24,868 nt of DNA from JBBQSN01 sp038213835 (GCA_038213835.1 JBBQSN010000032.1:1-24868), one strand, 5' to 3'; counted from the first letter of the stretch, positions 14,102 to 21,712 are shown. Program-made: numbers and translations. Notes: generated by a model from the letters alone, not told the origin.

Positions 14102-14865
14102 GGTACCTCGAGGACCACACCCCGCTGGTCATGGCGCACCGCGGCTTCAGCCTCGACGGTCTGGAGAACTCGATGGTCGCGTTCGCCGCGGCCGTCGACC
14201 TCGGCGTGACCCACCTCGAGACCGACGTGCACGCCACCGCCGACGCCCGGTTGGTCGCCTTCCACGACGACGTGCTGGACCGGGTCACCGACGGCCGCGG
14301 CGCGGTGGCCGACCTGCCCTGGGGGAGGGTCCGGCAGGCCCGGATCGGTGGCAGCGAACCCGTCCCCCTGCTCGAGGACGTCCTCGGCACCTGGCCGCAG
14401 GTCCGGCTCAACATCGACGTCAAGGCCGCCGGGGCGGTCGGTCCCCTGGTCGACGTGGTGAACCGCACCCGGTCCTGGGACCGGGTCTGCATCGCCTCGT
14501 TCTCGGACGCCCGCCGCCGCGCCGTGCTGCACCGGCTGCCCGTGGGGGTGGCCTCCTCCCCCGGTCAGCGGACGGTCGGAGCCTTCTGGGCCGCGACCCG
14601 GGCTCCTTCCCCGCTTGCCGTGCTGCGACGGATCACGCACGACGTGGTGTGCCTGCAGGTGCCGGAGCGGCACGGCCGGGTGCGCGTGGTCGACGACCGG
14701 TTCGTGCGGGGGGCGCACGCCGCCGGGCTGCAGGTGCACGTCTGGACGGTGGACGAGGCCGCCGACATGCACCGGCTGCTCGACCTCGGCGTCGACGGCA
14801 TCATCAGCGACCGCGCCGACACGGCCCTGGAGGTCGTGCGGGAACGGGGTGCTGCTGGGCCATGA
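14098..14865 (+). CDS. Glycerophosphodiester phosphodiesterase
   Basis: 255 residues from the GTG at 14098. It is a TIM-barrel GDPD that hydrolyses glycerophosphodiesters to an alcohol and glycerol-3-phosphate with a divalent metal. Catalytic and metal motifs are intact: AHRGFSLDGLENS (H14, R15, E24, N25), HLETDVHATAD (E41, D43, H45) and VAFHDD (H56), followed by LNIDVKAAG and the C-terminal VHVWTVDEAADMHRLLDLGVDGIISD split across the last barrel strands. No signal peptide is seen, so it should be cytoplasmic, acting on products of phospholipid turnover. The start was chosen because earlier in-frame codons lie inside the MFS gene and AHRGF must sit near the N-terminus. The next gene begins eight bases after its stop. 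Confidence 0.92.
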   Translation: MRYLEDHTPLVMAHRGFSLDGLENSMVAFAAAVDLGVTHLETDVHATADARLVAFHDDVLDRVTDGRGAVADLPWGRVRQARIGGSEPVPLLEDVLGTWPQVRLNIDVKAAGAVGPLVDVVNRTRSWDRVCIASFSDARRRAVLHRLPVGVASSPGQRTVGAFWAATRAPSPLAVLRRITHDVVCLQVPERHGRVRVVDDRFVRGAHAAGLQVHVWTVDEAADMHRLLDLGVDGIISDRADTALEVVRERGAAGP

Positions 14866-14872
14866 TCTGCGC

Positions 14873-16294
14873 ATGACCTCCGAGCCGGGCACCCTCGTCC
14901 CCGAGGGCGTCGAGCCCGACCCCGTCTCCCGCGGCCGGCAGCGGCGTGCGTGGTACTTCTACGACTGGGCCAACTCCGCGTACGTCACGACCACCAGCAC
15001 GGTGCTCATCGGCCCGTACCTGACGGCCGTGGCGCGCGCCGACGCCTGTCCGGACCTGGCCGCCGGCGAGGTCTGCCGAGCCGACCTGTCCGTACTCGGC
15101 GTCCCCGTCGCCCCCGGTTCGCTGGTCGCGTACACGGTGGCGTTCTCCACGATCCTGGCGGCGCTGCTGCTCCCGGTCGTCGGCGCCATCGCCGACCGCT
15201 CCTCGCGGCAGAAGCAGATGCTGGGTGGCTTCGCGTGGGTGGGTGCCGCGGCCGCGGCCTGCCTGGGCCTGGTGTCCGGGGGCAGCTGGGAGCTCGGGGT
15301 CCTGCTCCTGGTGGTGGCCAACATCAACCTGGTCTGCTCGCTGGTGGTCTACGACGCCCTGCTCTGCCAGGTGGCCACCCCCGACGAGCGCGACAAGGTC
15401 TCCAGCCGCGGCTGGGCGCTGGGGTACCTCGGTGGCTTCCTGCTGCTGGCGGTGAACCTGGCGGTCGTGCAGGGCCACGACGCGCTCGGGCTCACCGAGG
15501 GCGAGGCGGTGCGGCTCAGCCTGGCCACCGCGGGCCTGTGGTGGGGGCTGTTCACCCTGGTGCCGGTGCTGGGCCTGCGGAACCGGGAGCCGATCCACGC
15601 CGTGGAGGTCGACGGCGTCCCCGTCCACGACGAGAGCACGCTCGAGACGATCACGGGGTCGTTCGCCCAGCTGGCCGTGACGCTGCGCGACCTGCGCGGC
15701 TACCGGAACACCTGGATGTTCCTGCTCGCCTACTTGTTCTTCAACGACGGCATCCAGACCGTCATCAACAGCTCCAGCCTGTACGGCTCCGAGGAGCTGG
15801 GCTTCGAGCAGGCCCAGCTGATCCAGACCATCCTGCTCGTGCAGCTGGTGGCCGTGTTCGGGGCGCTGCTGTTCGGCCGGGCAGCCGTGCGGTTCGGTGC
15901 CAAGCGGTGCGTCCTGGTGGGCATCGGGCTCTGGCTGGTCGTGGTCGTGATCGGCTTCGTCATGCCCGCCGGCCAGTTCACGCTGTTCCTGGGCCTGGCC
16001 GTGCTCATCGGCATCGTGATGGGCGGCACCCAGGCGCTGTCCCGCTCGCTGTACAGCCAGCTGGTGCCCGTGGGCCGCGAGGCGGAGTACTTCAGCCTCT
16101 ACCAGGCCGCCGAGCGCGGGACGAGCTGGTTCGGGGCGGTGCTGTTCGGGCTGGTCTACCAGCTGACCGACTCCTACCGACCCGCGATCATCTCGCTGAT
16201 GGTCTTCTTCGTGGTCGGCGGTGCGCTCCTGACCAGGGTCGACATCCGCAAAGGGATCGAAGAGGCCGGGAACATTCCGCCGAAGGTGGTCTGA
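14873..16294 (+). CDS. UMF1/Atg22-type MFS transporter
   Basis: 473 residues from the ATG at 14873, eight bases after the phosphodiesterase stop. AWYFYDWANSAYVTTTSTVLIGPYL near residues 24-48 is the hallmark of the UMF1 family related to yeast Atg22, as are GAIADRSSRQKQMLGG, ERDKVSSRGWALGYLGG and LLAYLFFNDGIQTVINSSS. Twelve membrane helices are predicted, with a hydrophilic central loop (about 230-265). Yeast Atg22 exports amino acids from the vacuole; bacterial members are uncharacterised. It is the last gene of the rightward run. A nested inverted repeat starts nine bases after its stop codon. Confidence 0.9.
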   Translation: MTSEPGTLVPEGVEPDPVSRGRQRRAWYFYDWANSAYVTTTSTVLIGPYLTAVARADACPDLAAGEVCRADLSVLGVPVAPGSLVAYTVAFSTILAALLLPVVGAIADRSSRQKQMLGGFAWVGAAAAACLGLVSGGSWELGVLLLVVANINLVCSLVVYDALLCQVATPDERDKVSSRGWALGYLGGFLLLAVNLAVVQGHDALGLTEGEAVRLSLATAGLWWGLFTLVPVLGLRNREPIHAVEVDGVPVHDESTLETITGSFAQLAVTLRDLRGYRNTWMFLLAYLFFNDGIQTVINSSSLYGSEELGFEQAQLIQTILLVQLVAVFGALLFGRAAVRFGAKRCVLVGIGLWLVVVVIGFVMPAGQFTLFLGLAVLIGIVMGGTQALSRSLYSQLVPVGREAEYFSLYQAAERGTSWFGAVLFGLVYQLTDSYRPAIISLMVFFVVGGALLTRVDIRKGIEEAGNIPPKVV

Positions 16295-16302
16295 GGGATG
16301 CA

Positions 16303-16355
16303 CCCCGCCGGTGTGTGAAGCACCACGTCCTTCACACGACCTTCACGCGGCGGGG
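16303..16355 (+). terminator. Nested inverted repeats after the UMF1 gene
   Basis: An outer stem CCCCGCCG (16303-16310) with CGGCGGGG (16348-16355) encloses an inner stem GTGTGAAG (16313-16320) with CTTCACAC (16330-16337); both are perfect eight-pair stems. There is no T-run. It probably ends UMF1 transcription, and its right edge abuts the candidate -35 box of rbpA. Confidence 0.55.
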
Positions 16356-16356
16356 C

Positions 16357-16382
16357 GGAACAGCACCCCCGGCCCAGGCGTT
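16357..16382 (+). promoter_or_regulatory. ECF-sigma (SigR/SigE/SigH-type) promoter of rbpA
   Basis: GGAAC (16357-16361), exactly 18 bases, then GTT (16380-16382) matches the GGAAY-N18-GTT pattern of SigR, SigH and SigE promoters. Transcription would begin near 16389, giving a leader of about 56 bases before the rbpA ATG. rbpA is a known SigR target in Streptomyces coelicolor, which supports the reading. The match was found by eye and is untested. Confidence 0.6.
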
Positions 16383-16444
16383 CTCCCAGTGTGGGACCGA
16401 CTCCCACGAGTGCCACCACGGGGACCGCAGGAGGGACCACCACC

Positions 16445-16792
16445 ATGGCCGAACGAAGCCTGAGGGGCAGTGGGCTGGGATCATCCAGCCTGGAGTCCGA
16501 GTCCGGTGTGGCCGCTGCACCACGACAGTTCGCCGAGTACGTGTGCCCGACGGGTCACGTGACTACGCTGCCGTTCTCCGTCGAGGCCGACGTCCCGGCC
16601 CTGTGGGAGTGCCGCTGCGGTCTGCAGGCGCTGCTGCGCGACGCCGACCGCCCCGAGGTCGGCCCCGTCAAGCCGGTCCGCACGCACTGGGACATGCTGA
16701 TGGAGCGCCGCACCGAGGCCGAGCTGGAGGAGCTGCTCGCCGAGCGCCTCGCCCTGCTCCGCAGCGGCCGGCGGCACAAGCGCAGCGCCTGA
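16445..16792 (+). CDS. rbpA: RNA polymerase-binding protein RbpA
   Basis: 115 residues from the ATG at 16445, with AGGAGG ten bases before it. RbpA binds the group 1 and some group 2 sigma factors and the RNA polymerase beta subunit, and helps form open complexes at housekeeping promoters; it is specific to actinobacteria. The basic/Ser-rich N-terminal tail is residues 1-25. The core domain has the ligands C34 and H38 in YVCPTGHV and C56/C58 in WECRCG, the basic linker is KPVR at 76-79, and the C-terminal sigma-interaction domain is HWDMLMERRTEAELEELLAE from residue 81 on. Its position beside fxsA, ppm1 and lnt matches the M. tuberculosis Rv2050-Rv2053c neighbourhood. An ECF-type promoter precedes it. 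Confidence 0.97.
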   Translation: MAERSLRGSGLGSSSLESESGVAAAPRQFAEYVCPTGHVTTLPFSVEADVPALWECRCGLQALLRDADRPEVGPVKPVRTHWDMLMERRTEAELEELLAERLALLRSGRRHKRSA

Positions 16793-16798
16793 ACCCAC

Positions 16799-16840
16799 GG
16801 CGCCACCGGCGCCAGCACAGACCGGACGCACCTCGGTGCG
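16799..16840 (+). terminator. Tandem hairpins after rbpA
   Basis: GGCGCC-ACC-GGCGCC (16799-16813) begins six bases after the rbpA stop, and a second stem CGCACC/GGTGCG (16827-16840) follows. Neither has a T-run. They lie between convergent rbpA and fxsA and may stop transcription from rbpA. Confidence 0.45.
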
Positions 16841-16966
16841 CCCAGCACAGGCCCTCGGGCGGGCAGTCCCCCCTGATCCCCGCCTGGGGGCCTGTTGCCG
16901 CCCACCGGCCTCCCCGCCCCGTTCCCGGGTCGGGGACGTCCGGCGTCCCGGCCGGGACGGAGCCGG

Positions 16967-17575
16967 TTAGCCCTTGCGGAAGCGGTCCGAGCTGGGGGAC
17001 GGGTCGACGACCTCGCCCTGCAGGACGGCTCGCGGACCCGGGGACGGGTCCGGCTCCGTGCGGCCCGAGGTCGGGGCGGTCGTGGTGCGCCCACCGGTGA
17101 AGCGGGCCGCACGGCGCTCGACCAGGTCCAGCAGGAGCCGCCGCGGCAGCGCCCGGGTGATCGGGAGAAGGCAGGCGATGCCCGCCAGGTCGGTGAGCAG
17201 CCCGGGCAGCAGGATCAGGACCGCGCCCACCAGCACCAGGCTGCCGTCGACGATCTGTCGCCCGACCCGGGGGGCACCGGCCGGGCGGCCGCGAGCCGGG
17301 ACGACGGTGGAGCCGTCCACCACGACCGGGGTGCCGACGCCGAGCGCCTCTCGCAACGAGCGCCAGCTGCGCGGCGCCTCGCGCACCAGCAGGGCCGCGC
17401 CGACCAGGGTGCCGACCAGCAGCACCAGCATCGTGGGCAGCACGCCGATCTGCTGCGCGACGGCGATCAGGACAACCACCTCCAGCACGGGCAGCACCAG
17501 CAGGGCCGCGAGCAGCCAGCGAGGCCAGCGGCGACGGGTTCGCTCCCCCACGGGGCGACCGGACGGGCCGCTCAC
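16967..17575 (-). CDS. fxsA: FxsA family membrane protein
   Basis: 202 residues from the GTG at 17573-17575, which overlaps the TGA of ppm1 (GTGA). The FxsA domain spans about residues 18-150: two adjacent membrane helices (WLLAALLVLPVLEVVVLIAVAQQIG and MLVLLVGTLVGAALLVREA), the cytoplasmic stretch SWRSLREALG, and a third helix region with the family motif LLPGLLTDLAG. The C-terminal about 50 residues are hydrophilic and Ser/Pro-rich. E. coli FxsA relieves phage T7 exclusion by the F plasmid, but the role in actinobacteria is unknown. It is third in the lnt-ppm1-fxsA set, and the overlap argues for co-translation with the mannosyltransferase. Confidence 0.92.
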   Translation of the reverse strand: MSGPSGRPVGERTRRRWPRWLLAALLVLPVLEVVVLIAVAQQIGVLPTMLVLLVGTLVGAALLVREAPRSWRSLREALGVGTPVVVDGSTVVPARGRPAGAPRVGRQIVDGSLVLVGAVLILLPGLLTDLAGIACLLPITRALPRRLLLDLVERRAARFTGGRTTTAPTSGRTEPDPSPGPRAVLQGEVVDPSPSSDRFRKG

Positions 17576-18336
17576 CGGTGCCACCGGCCGTCGCGGCGCT
17601 CGGCCAGCACCTGCTGCACCTGGGTGGCGCGCCGCCGGGCGCCCCACACCACGATCTGCACCAGCGCCTCACGGACGATCTCGCCGCTCATCTTGCTGAC
17701 GCCCTGCTCGCGCTCGACGAACTCGATCGGCACCTCGGCGACGACGAACCCGGTGGTGACGGCGCGCAGCGTGAGGTCGACCTGGAAGCAGTACCCCTGC
17801 GACGTCACGTCGTCGAGGTCGATCTTCTCCAGCACCTCGCGGCGGTAGGCCCGAAAGCCCGCGGTGGCGTCGTGCACGCCCAGACCGAGGGCGGCGCGCG
17901 TGTACACGTTGGCGCCGCGGCTGAGGGCCTGCCGGCGCAGCGGCCAGTTGCGCACCGAGCCGCCGGGCACCCACCGCGATCCGATGACGAGGTCGGGGCG
18001 GTCGGGGGCGCCCAGACGGTCCAGCAGCAGCGGGAGCTGCTCGGGCTGGTGCGAGCCGTCGGCGTCCATCTCCACCAGGACGTCGTAACCCTGCGCCAGC
18101 CCCCAGGCGAAGCCGGCCCGGTAGGCGGTTCCCAGTCCGCCCTTCCCGGGCCGGTGCAGCACGTGCACGGCCGGGTCGTCGGCGGCAGCGAGGTCGGCGA
18201 GGTCGCCGGTGCCGTCGGGGCTCGCGTCGTCGACGACGAGCACGTCGGCGGTGGGGACGGCGGCGCGCAGCCGCGCGAGGGTGCCTGGCAGCGACGCCCG
18301 CTCCTGGTAGGTCGGGGTGATGACCAGGACCCTCAC
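17572..18336 (-). CDS. ppm1: Polyprenol-monophosphomannose synthase (GT2)
   Basis: 254 residues from the GTG at 18334-18336. It transfers mannose from GDP-mannose to polyprenyl phosphate, making the donor for lipomannan and protein O-mannosylation at the membrane. It is a dolichol-phosphate-mannose-synthase-like GT2 domain: VITPTYQERASL, VVDDASPDGTGD (nucleotide binding), the metal-binding D91-A-D93 in EMDADGSHQPEQ, VIGSRWVPGGSVRNWP, and VPIEFVEREQGVSKMSGEIV near the C-terminus. There are no membrane helices, as in the Ppm catalytic domain of mycobacteria. There that domain is fused to an Lnt domain in one protein; here the two are separate genes with a 4-base overlap. It also overlaps fxsA by 4 bases. 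Confidence 0.94.
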   Translation of the reverse strand: MRVLVITPTYQERASLPGTLARLRAAVPTADVLVVDDASPDGTGDLADLAAADDPAVHVLHRPGKGGLGTAYRAGFAWGLAQGYDVLVEMDADGSHQPEQLPLLLDRLGAPDRPDLVIGSRWVPGGSVRNWPLRRQALSRGANVYTRAALGLGVHDATAGFRAYRREVLEKIDLDDVTSQGYCFQVDLTLRAVTTGFVVAEVPIEFVEREQGVSKMSGEIVREALVQIVVWGARRRATQVQQVLAERRDGRWHR

Positions 18337-19985
18337 GACGTCTCCTCGCTCTGTGCCGGGATGGCTGCCGGGATGTCTGCCGCAACTCCAGCCGGGTTGG
18401 CCGCAGCGGTGTGGCGACGCCCGGTCCGTGCACCGGTCCGTGCACCGGTCCGTGCACCGGTTCGAGCAGCGGTTCGAGCACCGACCAGGGCCCCCAGGAT
18501 GCCACCTGCTGCGAGCACCAGCTCCGGACCCGTCCCCAGCCGGTTGGCCAGGGTCGGGGTGGTGCGCAGCGGCAGCCGGGCCTCCAGCACCGCTGCGCTG
18601 AACAACGAGGACCGGTCCACCAGGGTTCCGTCGGGGGCGATCATCGCGCTCACCCCGACCGTGGAGACGTGCACGACCGCGCGGCCGGTCTGGACCGCGC
18701 GCACCCGCGACATCGCCAGCTGCTGCACGCTCTCGTCCGAGAGCCCGAAGGTCGCGTTGTTGGTCTGCACCACGAGCAGGCTCGCCCCCCCGGCGACGAC
18801 GTCCTCGACCAGGTCGTCGTCGACGACCTCGAAGCAGATCAGGTCACCGACGCGCACCGGGTCGGCTCGCCCCTCGACCACGACGTCGAGCAGGCCGACG
18901 CGGTCGCCAGGGGCGAAGTTCCCGGCCTGGTCGATCAGCGGTGTGATCCGGCGGAAGAGCTCGCGGTAGGGGACGTACTCGGCGAACGGCACCGGCTGGC
19001 GCTTCTCGTACCGGGCCACCGGTCCCTCGTCGGGCACCCAGAGCAGCGTGGTGTTGCGGATCCGGCCGTCGTCCCCGCGCACCAGGGTGCCGACCAGCGT
19101 CGGTGCGTCGACGTCGTCGACGGCCTCGGCGATGACCCGGGTGGCGTCGGCGTTCGCGAACGGGTCGATGTCGCTCGCGTTCTCGGGCCAGACGACGAGG
19201 TCAGGCTGCTCCGAGGTGCCGGCCCGGACCGCGGCGGCGAGCGAGCGGGTGCCCGCGGCGTGGTTGTCCAGGACCGCGCGGCGCTCGGCGTTGAACTCCA
19301 GGCCGAGCCGGGGGACGTTGCCCTGGACCCCGGCCACCGCCAGCTCACCGTCCTCGGCGGTCGTGGGGACGGGCACGACCAGCCCGGCGAGCAGGGCCAC
19401 GCCGGCCGCCGCTCCCGCCAGCGCCGCCCGCACGGGCAGTCCCCGGACCAGCGCGGTCACTCCCTCGAGCAGCAGCAGGCCGACGACGGCGACGGCGAAG
19501 GAGACCAGTGGGGCTCCCCCGACGGCGGCCAGGCCGACGGTCGGGGCGTCGGCCTGGGAGAACACCAGCCTGCTCCAGCCGAAGCCGCCGAACGGCACCC
19601 GGGCCTGCAGCGCCTCGACCGCCACCAGCGCGCCGGCGCCGGCGAGCACCCGGGTGGTCAGGTGCGGCAGGGCCGACGTGAGCCGCAGCAGGACACCCAG
19701 CAGCCCGAGGAACAGCGACTCGGTCACCGACAGCGCGATCCAGGGCAGCGCGCCGACCTGCAGGCCGGTCCAGCGCAGCAGCGGCAGCAGGAACGCCAGG
19801 CCGTACAGCAGGCCCAGCCCGAACGCGCCGCGCGGTCGCGCACCGCGGACGGCGGCGGCGAGGAGGGCGACCGCGAACGGTGCCATGAACCACAAGGACG
19901 GCCCGGGGAAGGACACCAGGGCCAGGACGCCGCCCACGACGGCCGCGGGCACGACGAGCGCGATCCGCGGGGGTGGGGGCGGCAC
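18333..19985 (-). CDS. lnt: Apolipoprotein N-acyltransferase
   Basis: 550 residues from the GTG at 19983-19985. Lnt adds a third acyl chain to the N-terminal Cys of lipoproteins at the periplasmic face of the membrane. About residues 8-205 form six to seven membrane helices, and about 215-455 form the nitrilase-like domain with the catalytic triad E268 (VVWPENAS), K328 (ARYEKRQPVPFAEYVPYR) and C384 (DLICFEVV). These positions are close to E267, K335 and C387 of the E. coli enzyme. A final helix near 485-505 leads to a basic, Ala-rich tail with an ARTG repeat. A -10 box six bases upstream supports the start. It is first in the lnt-ppm1-fxsA operon. Confidence 0.93.
   Translation of the reverse strand: MPPPPPRIALVVPAAVVGGVLALVSFPGPSLWFMAPFAVALLAAAVRGARPRGAFGLGLLYGLAFLLPLLRWTGLQVGALPWIALSVTESLFLGLLGVLLRLTSALPHLTTRVLAGAGALVAVEALQARVPFGGFGWSRLVFSQADAPTVGLAAVGGAPLVSFAVAVVGLLLLEGVTALVRGLPVRAALAGAAAGVALLAGLVVPVPTTAEDGELAVAGVQGNVPRLGLEFNAERRAVLDNHAAGTRSLAAAVRAGTSEQPDLVVWPENASDIDPFANADATRVIAEAVDDVDAPTLVGTLVRGDDGRIRNTTLLWVPDEGPVARYEKRQPVPFAEYVPYRELFRRITPLIDQAGNFAPGDRVGLLDVVVEGRADPVRVGDLICFEVVDDDLVEDVVAGGASLLVVQTNNATFGLSDESVQQLAMSRVRAVQTGRAVVHVSTVGVSAMIAPDGTLVDRSSLFSAAVLEARLPLRTTPTLANRLGTGPELVLAAGGILGALVGARTAARTGARTGARTGARTGRRHTAAANPAGVAADIPAAIPAQSEETS
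18421..18480. repeat. 12-bp tandem repeat in the 3' end of lnt
   Basis: There are five 12-base units: CCGGTCCGTGCA three times exactly, then CCGGTTCGAGCA and GCGGTTCGAGCA. On the minus strand they encode ARTG/ARTA units in the cytoplasmic tail of Lnt. The unit length is a multiple of three, so copy-number changes would keep the frame. Confidence 0.85.
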
Positions 19986-19991
19986 CGCCTG

Positions 19992-19997
19992 AGCCTA
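19992..19997 (-). promoter_or_regulatory. -10 box of lnt
   Basis: On the minus strand this is TAGGCT (TANNNT), ending six bases before the GTG of lnt, so the transcript would begin at or within a base of the start codon. No -35 box or Shine-Dalgarno is evident. Confidence 0.4.
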
Positions 19998-20055
19998 TCC
20001 GGGGTGGGCGGCGGCTCGGTGGGCCCCGCCCGGGCCGGTGCAACCCCCGGTGCCC

Positions 20056-20099
20056 GGGAGGGGCGGGAGGGTCGGGCGGCGGGAGGGTCGGGTGGTGGG
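20056..20099 (+). repeat. G-run tract with a 14-bp direct repeat
   Basis: At least seven runs of three or more G occur in 44 bases on the plus strand. The 14-mer GCGGGAGGGTCGGG is present twice (20063-20076 and 20079-20092), a 16-base period. The pattern meets the usual G3-N1-7 rule for a G-quadruplex. It lies about 70 bases upstream of the lnt start, on the template strand of lnt. Confidence 0.55.
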
Positions 20100-20513
20100 A
20101 CCGGTCGGCCCGCGCGCCCTTCGGGCCGAACCGTGCCGCGGTGGATCCGCGGCGACGGCACGTTGTCTATAGAGCGCGCGGGCCCGACCGTGGCCCCCCG
20201 GCGCCGCTTCTCGGCGGCCGCTGGCTACGTCCCGGAGCCCGGCCCGACCGGCCTCGGCGTGGTCGTTGCCGAGGTGGTCTGCCGTGATCCTGGGACCCGT
20301 TGGTCGGACGTCGCGTCGTGACGACCGGGTGCCGAACCTACCCGTCGTCCGGAGGTGGGTGTCAACCCTGGTCTGACCTGCGGCTTCGGGGTATCGGTGC
20401 AGGTCAGCGCAAGGGCTCGACGAGGAAGATTCCCTCGCATCGGACCGACTGCGCGGCGTGTCGCACGGCGTGTCCGAAGCGTTGCGCCGCAACCGTTCTG
20501 GTTCGAGGGCCGT

Positions 20514-20921
20514 TCAGGTTCCGGGGACCACGACGGTGCCGGTGGCGGTCGTCGCGCCGCCCGGCCGGGCCAGCACCTCGGCGGCCGACGCACCCGTGGC
20601 CGGGGTGCCCCGGCAGACCACCCGGGCGACGAGGTCCAGGGTGCGGCTGCGGTGGCCGACGCGAGTCACCGTGGCCTCGATCTCCAGCACGTCACCGGCC
20701 CGAACAGGTGCCAGGAAACGGACGTCGGAGTAGCCGGCGAACAGGCCCTCGTCGCCGTCGGTGCGGATGCACACCTCGGTGGCGACGTCGCCGAAGCAGG
20801 CCAGCGAGTACGCGCCGTCGACGAGGTTCCCCGCGTAGTGGGCGTGGCTGTACGGCACGTACCGGCGGTGGGTGACCCTCAGTCCCACCCGGGGGTCGGT
20901 GCCCGGCTGCGGCTCGGTCAT
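20514..20921 (-). CDS. kal: 3-aminobutyryl-CoA ammonia-lyase (hotdog fold)
   Basis: 135 residues from the ATG at 20919-20921, whose first bases overlap the stop of kamE. It has a single hotdog-fold domain with the Kal-like core SHAHYAGNLVDGAYSLACFGDVATE (split here by its central helix), DEGLFAGYSDVRFLAPVRAGDVLEIEA and GHRSRTLDLVARVV. Kal removes ammonia from L-3-aminobutyryl-CoA to give crotonyl-CoA in lysine fermentation. The hotdog fold alone would also suit a thioesterase or MaoC-like protein, but the position directly after the two lysine 5,6-aminomutase genes and the NLVDG...FGDVATE core make Kal the best call. It is the last gene of the operon. Confidence 0.88.
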   Translation of the reverse strand: MTEPQPGTDPRVGLRVTHRRYVPYSHAHYAGNLVDGAYSLACFGDVATEVCIRTDGDEGLFAGYSDVRFLAPVRAGDVLEIEATVTRVGHRSRTLDLVARVVCRGTPATGASAAEVLARPGGATTATGTVVVPGT

Positions 20922-21712
20922 GCGCTCTTCCTCCTCGGGGCGTCGGCCGCGGGGGCCGGGGGCAGCAGGGCGTGCACGAGGTAGGACGCCACCTCGCCGG
21001 GCGTGGTGCCCTTGCCGAAGATCCGGTCGACGCCGAGGTCGGCCGCGCCGCCCTCGGCGAAGCGCGGCCCGCCGACGACGAGGTGCGGGGCCGTCCCCTC
21101 CTCGTAGGCCTCCCGGAAGGCGGCAGACATCTCACGGGTGTTGTGCAGGTGGGCGTCGCGCTGGGTGACGACCTGCGAGACCAGGACGGCGTCGGCCCGG
21201 GCTTCGCGGGCCGCCTCGACCAGCTCGGGGACGAGCACCTGCGCGCCCAGGTTCACCACCGTCAGCTCGCGGTAGTACTCCAGGCCCTTCTCGCCGGCGA
21301 AGCCCTTGATGTTGAGGATGGCGTCGATGCCGACGGTGTGGGCGTCCGTGCCGATGCAGGCCCCCACCACGACCAGCTTGCGACGCAGCCGCTTCCTGAT
21401 CGCGAGGTTGACCTCCTTGGCGGTGAGCATCGGGTACTCCCGCTCGACCACCTGCACGGCCGCCAGGTCGACCAGGTGCCGCACGGGTCCGTAGACCACG
21501 AAGAAGGTGAAGTCGGGACCCACCGGCTTGGCGTGCACCACGAGGGCGGGCTCGATGCCCATCGCGGCGGCGAGCTGGGCGGCGGCGCCCTCGGCCCGCT
21601 TGTCGTGCGGCACGGGCAGCGTGAAGGACACCTGGACCATGCCGTCGCCGGTGGTGTCGCCGTAGGGACGCACGACCGTGGGAGCGTCGGGCGGGCTGCT
21701 GGGCCCGGTCAT
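20918..21712 (-). CDS. kamE: Lysine 5,6-aminomutase beta subunit
   Basis: 264 residues from the ATG at 21710-21712, overlapping the kamD stop (ATGA). This is the cobalamin-binding subunit: D123-A-H-T-V-G128 is the DxHxxG motif whose His125 replaces the lower ligand of adenosylcobalamin, and K136 (11 residues later, in LNIKGFAG) matches the PLP-binding Lys144 of the Clostridium sticklandii enzyme. An N-terminal dimerisation region with VQVSFTLPVPHDKRAEGAA precedes it, and the Rossmann fold continues through LVVGGPRFAEGGAADLGVDRIFG. All cofactor residues are present, so the enzyme should be active. It migrates the 6-amino group of beta-lysine, or D-lysine, to carbon 5. Confidence 0.95.
   Translation of the reverse strand: MTGPSSPPDAPTVVRPYGDTTGDGMVQVSFTLPVPHDKRAEGAAAQLAAAMGIEPALVVHAKPVGPDFTFFVVYGPVRHLVDLAAVQVVEREYPMLTAKEVNLAIRKRLRRKLVVVGACIGTDAHTVGIDAILNIKGFAGEKGLEYYRELTVVNLGAQVLVPELVEAAREARADAVLVSQVVTQRDAHLHNTREMSAAFREAYEEGTAPHLVVGGPRFAEGGAADLGVDRIFGKGTTPGEVASYLVHALLPPAPAADAPRRKSA

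Larger units (their letters stand above)
19986..20513. other. 528-base stretch without a gene
   Basis: No frame here has family resemblance or a sensible ribosome-binding site; the open frames have skewed Arg/Pro/Gly composition typical of GC-rich non-coding DNA. It contains the lnt promoter region, a G-run tract (20056-20099), an inverted repeat CCGCGG-N5-CCGCGG near 20140, an unusual AT-rich palindrome TCTATAGA near 20166-20173, and a weak GTTGC/GCAAC hairpin (20481-20493) that could end kal transcription. Confidence 0.6.

Noticed and set aside
16268..16294. GGGAAC near the end of the UMF1 gene as an ECF -35 box
   Set aside because: No GTT stands 16-19 bases downstream; the site at 16357-16382 fits far better.
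18421..18480. Short repeats considered as a CRISPR array
   Set aside because: The units are 12 bases with no spacers and lie inside the coding frame of lnt; there are no cas genes.
20500..20516. GGTTCGAGG resembling a tRNA T-loop
   Set aside because: The flanking bases do not form a five-pair T stem, and no acceptor or anticodon arm fits upstream on either strand.
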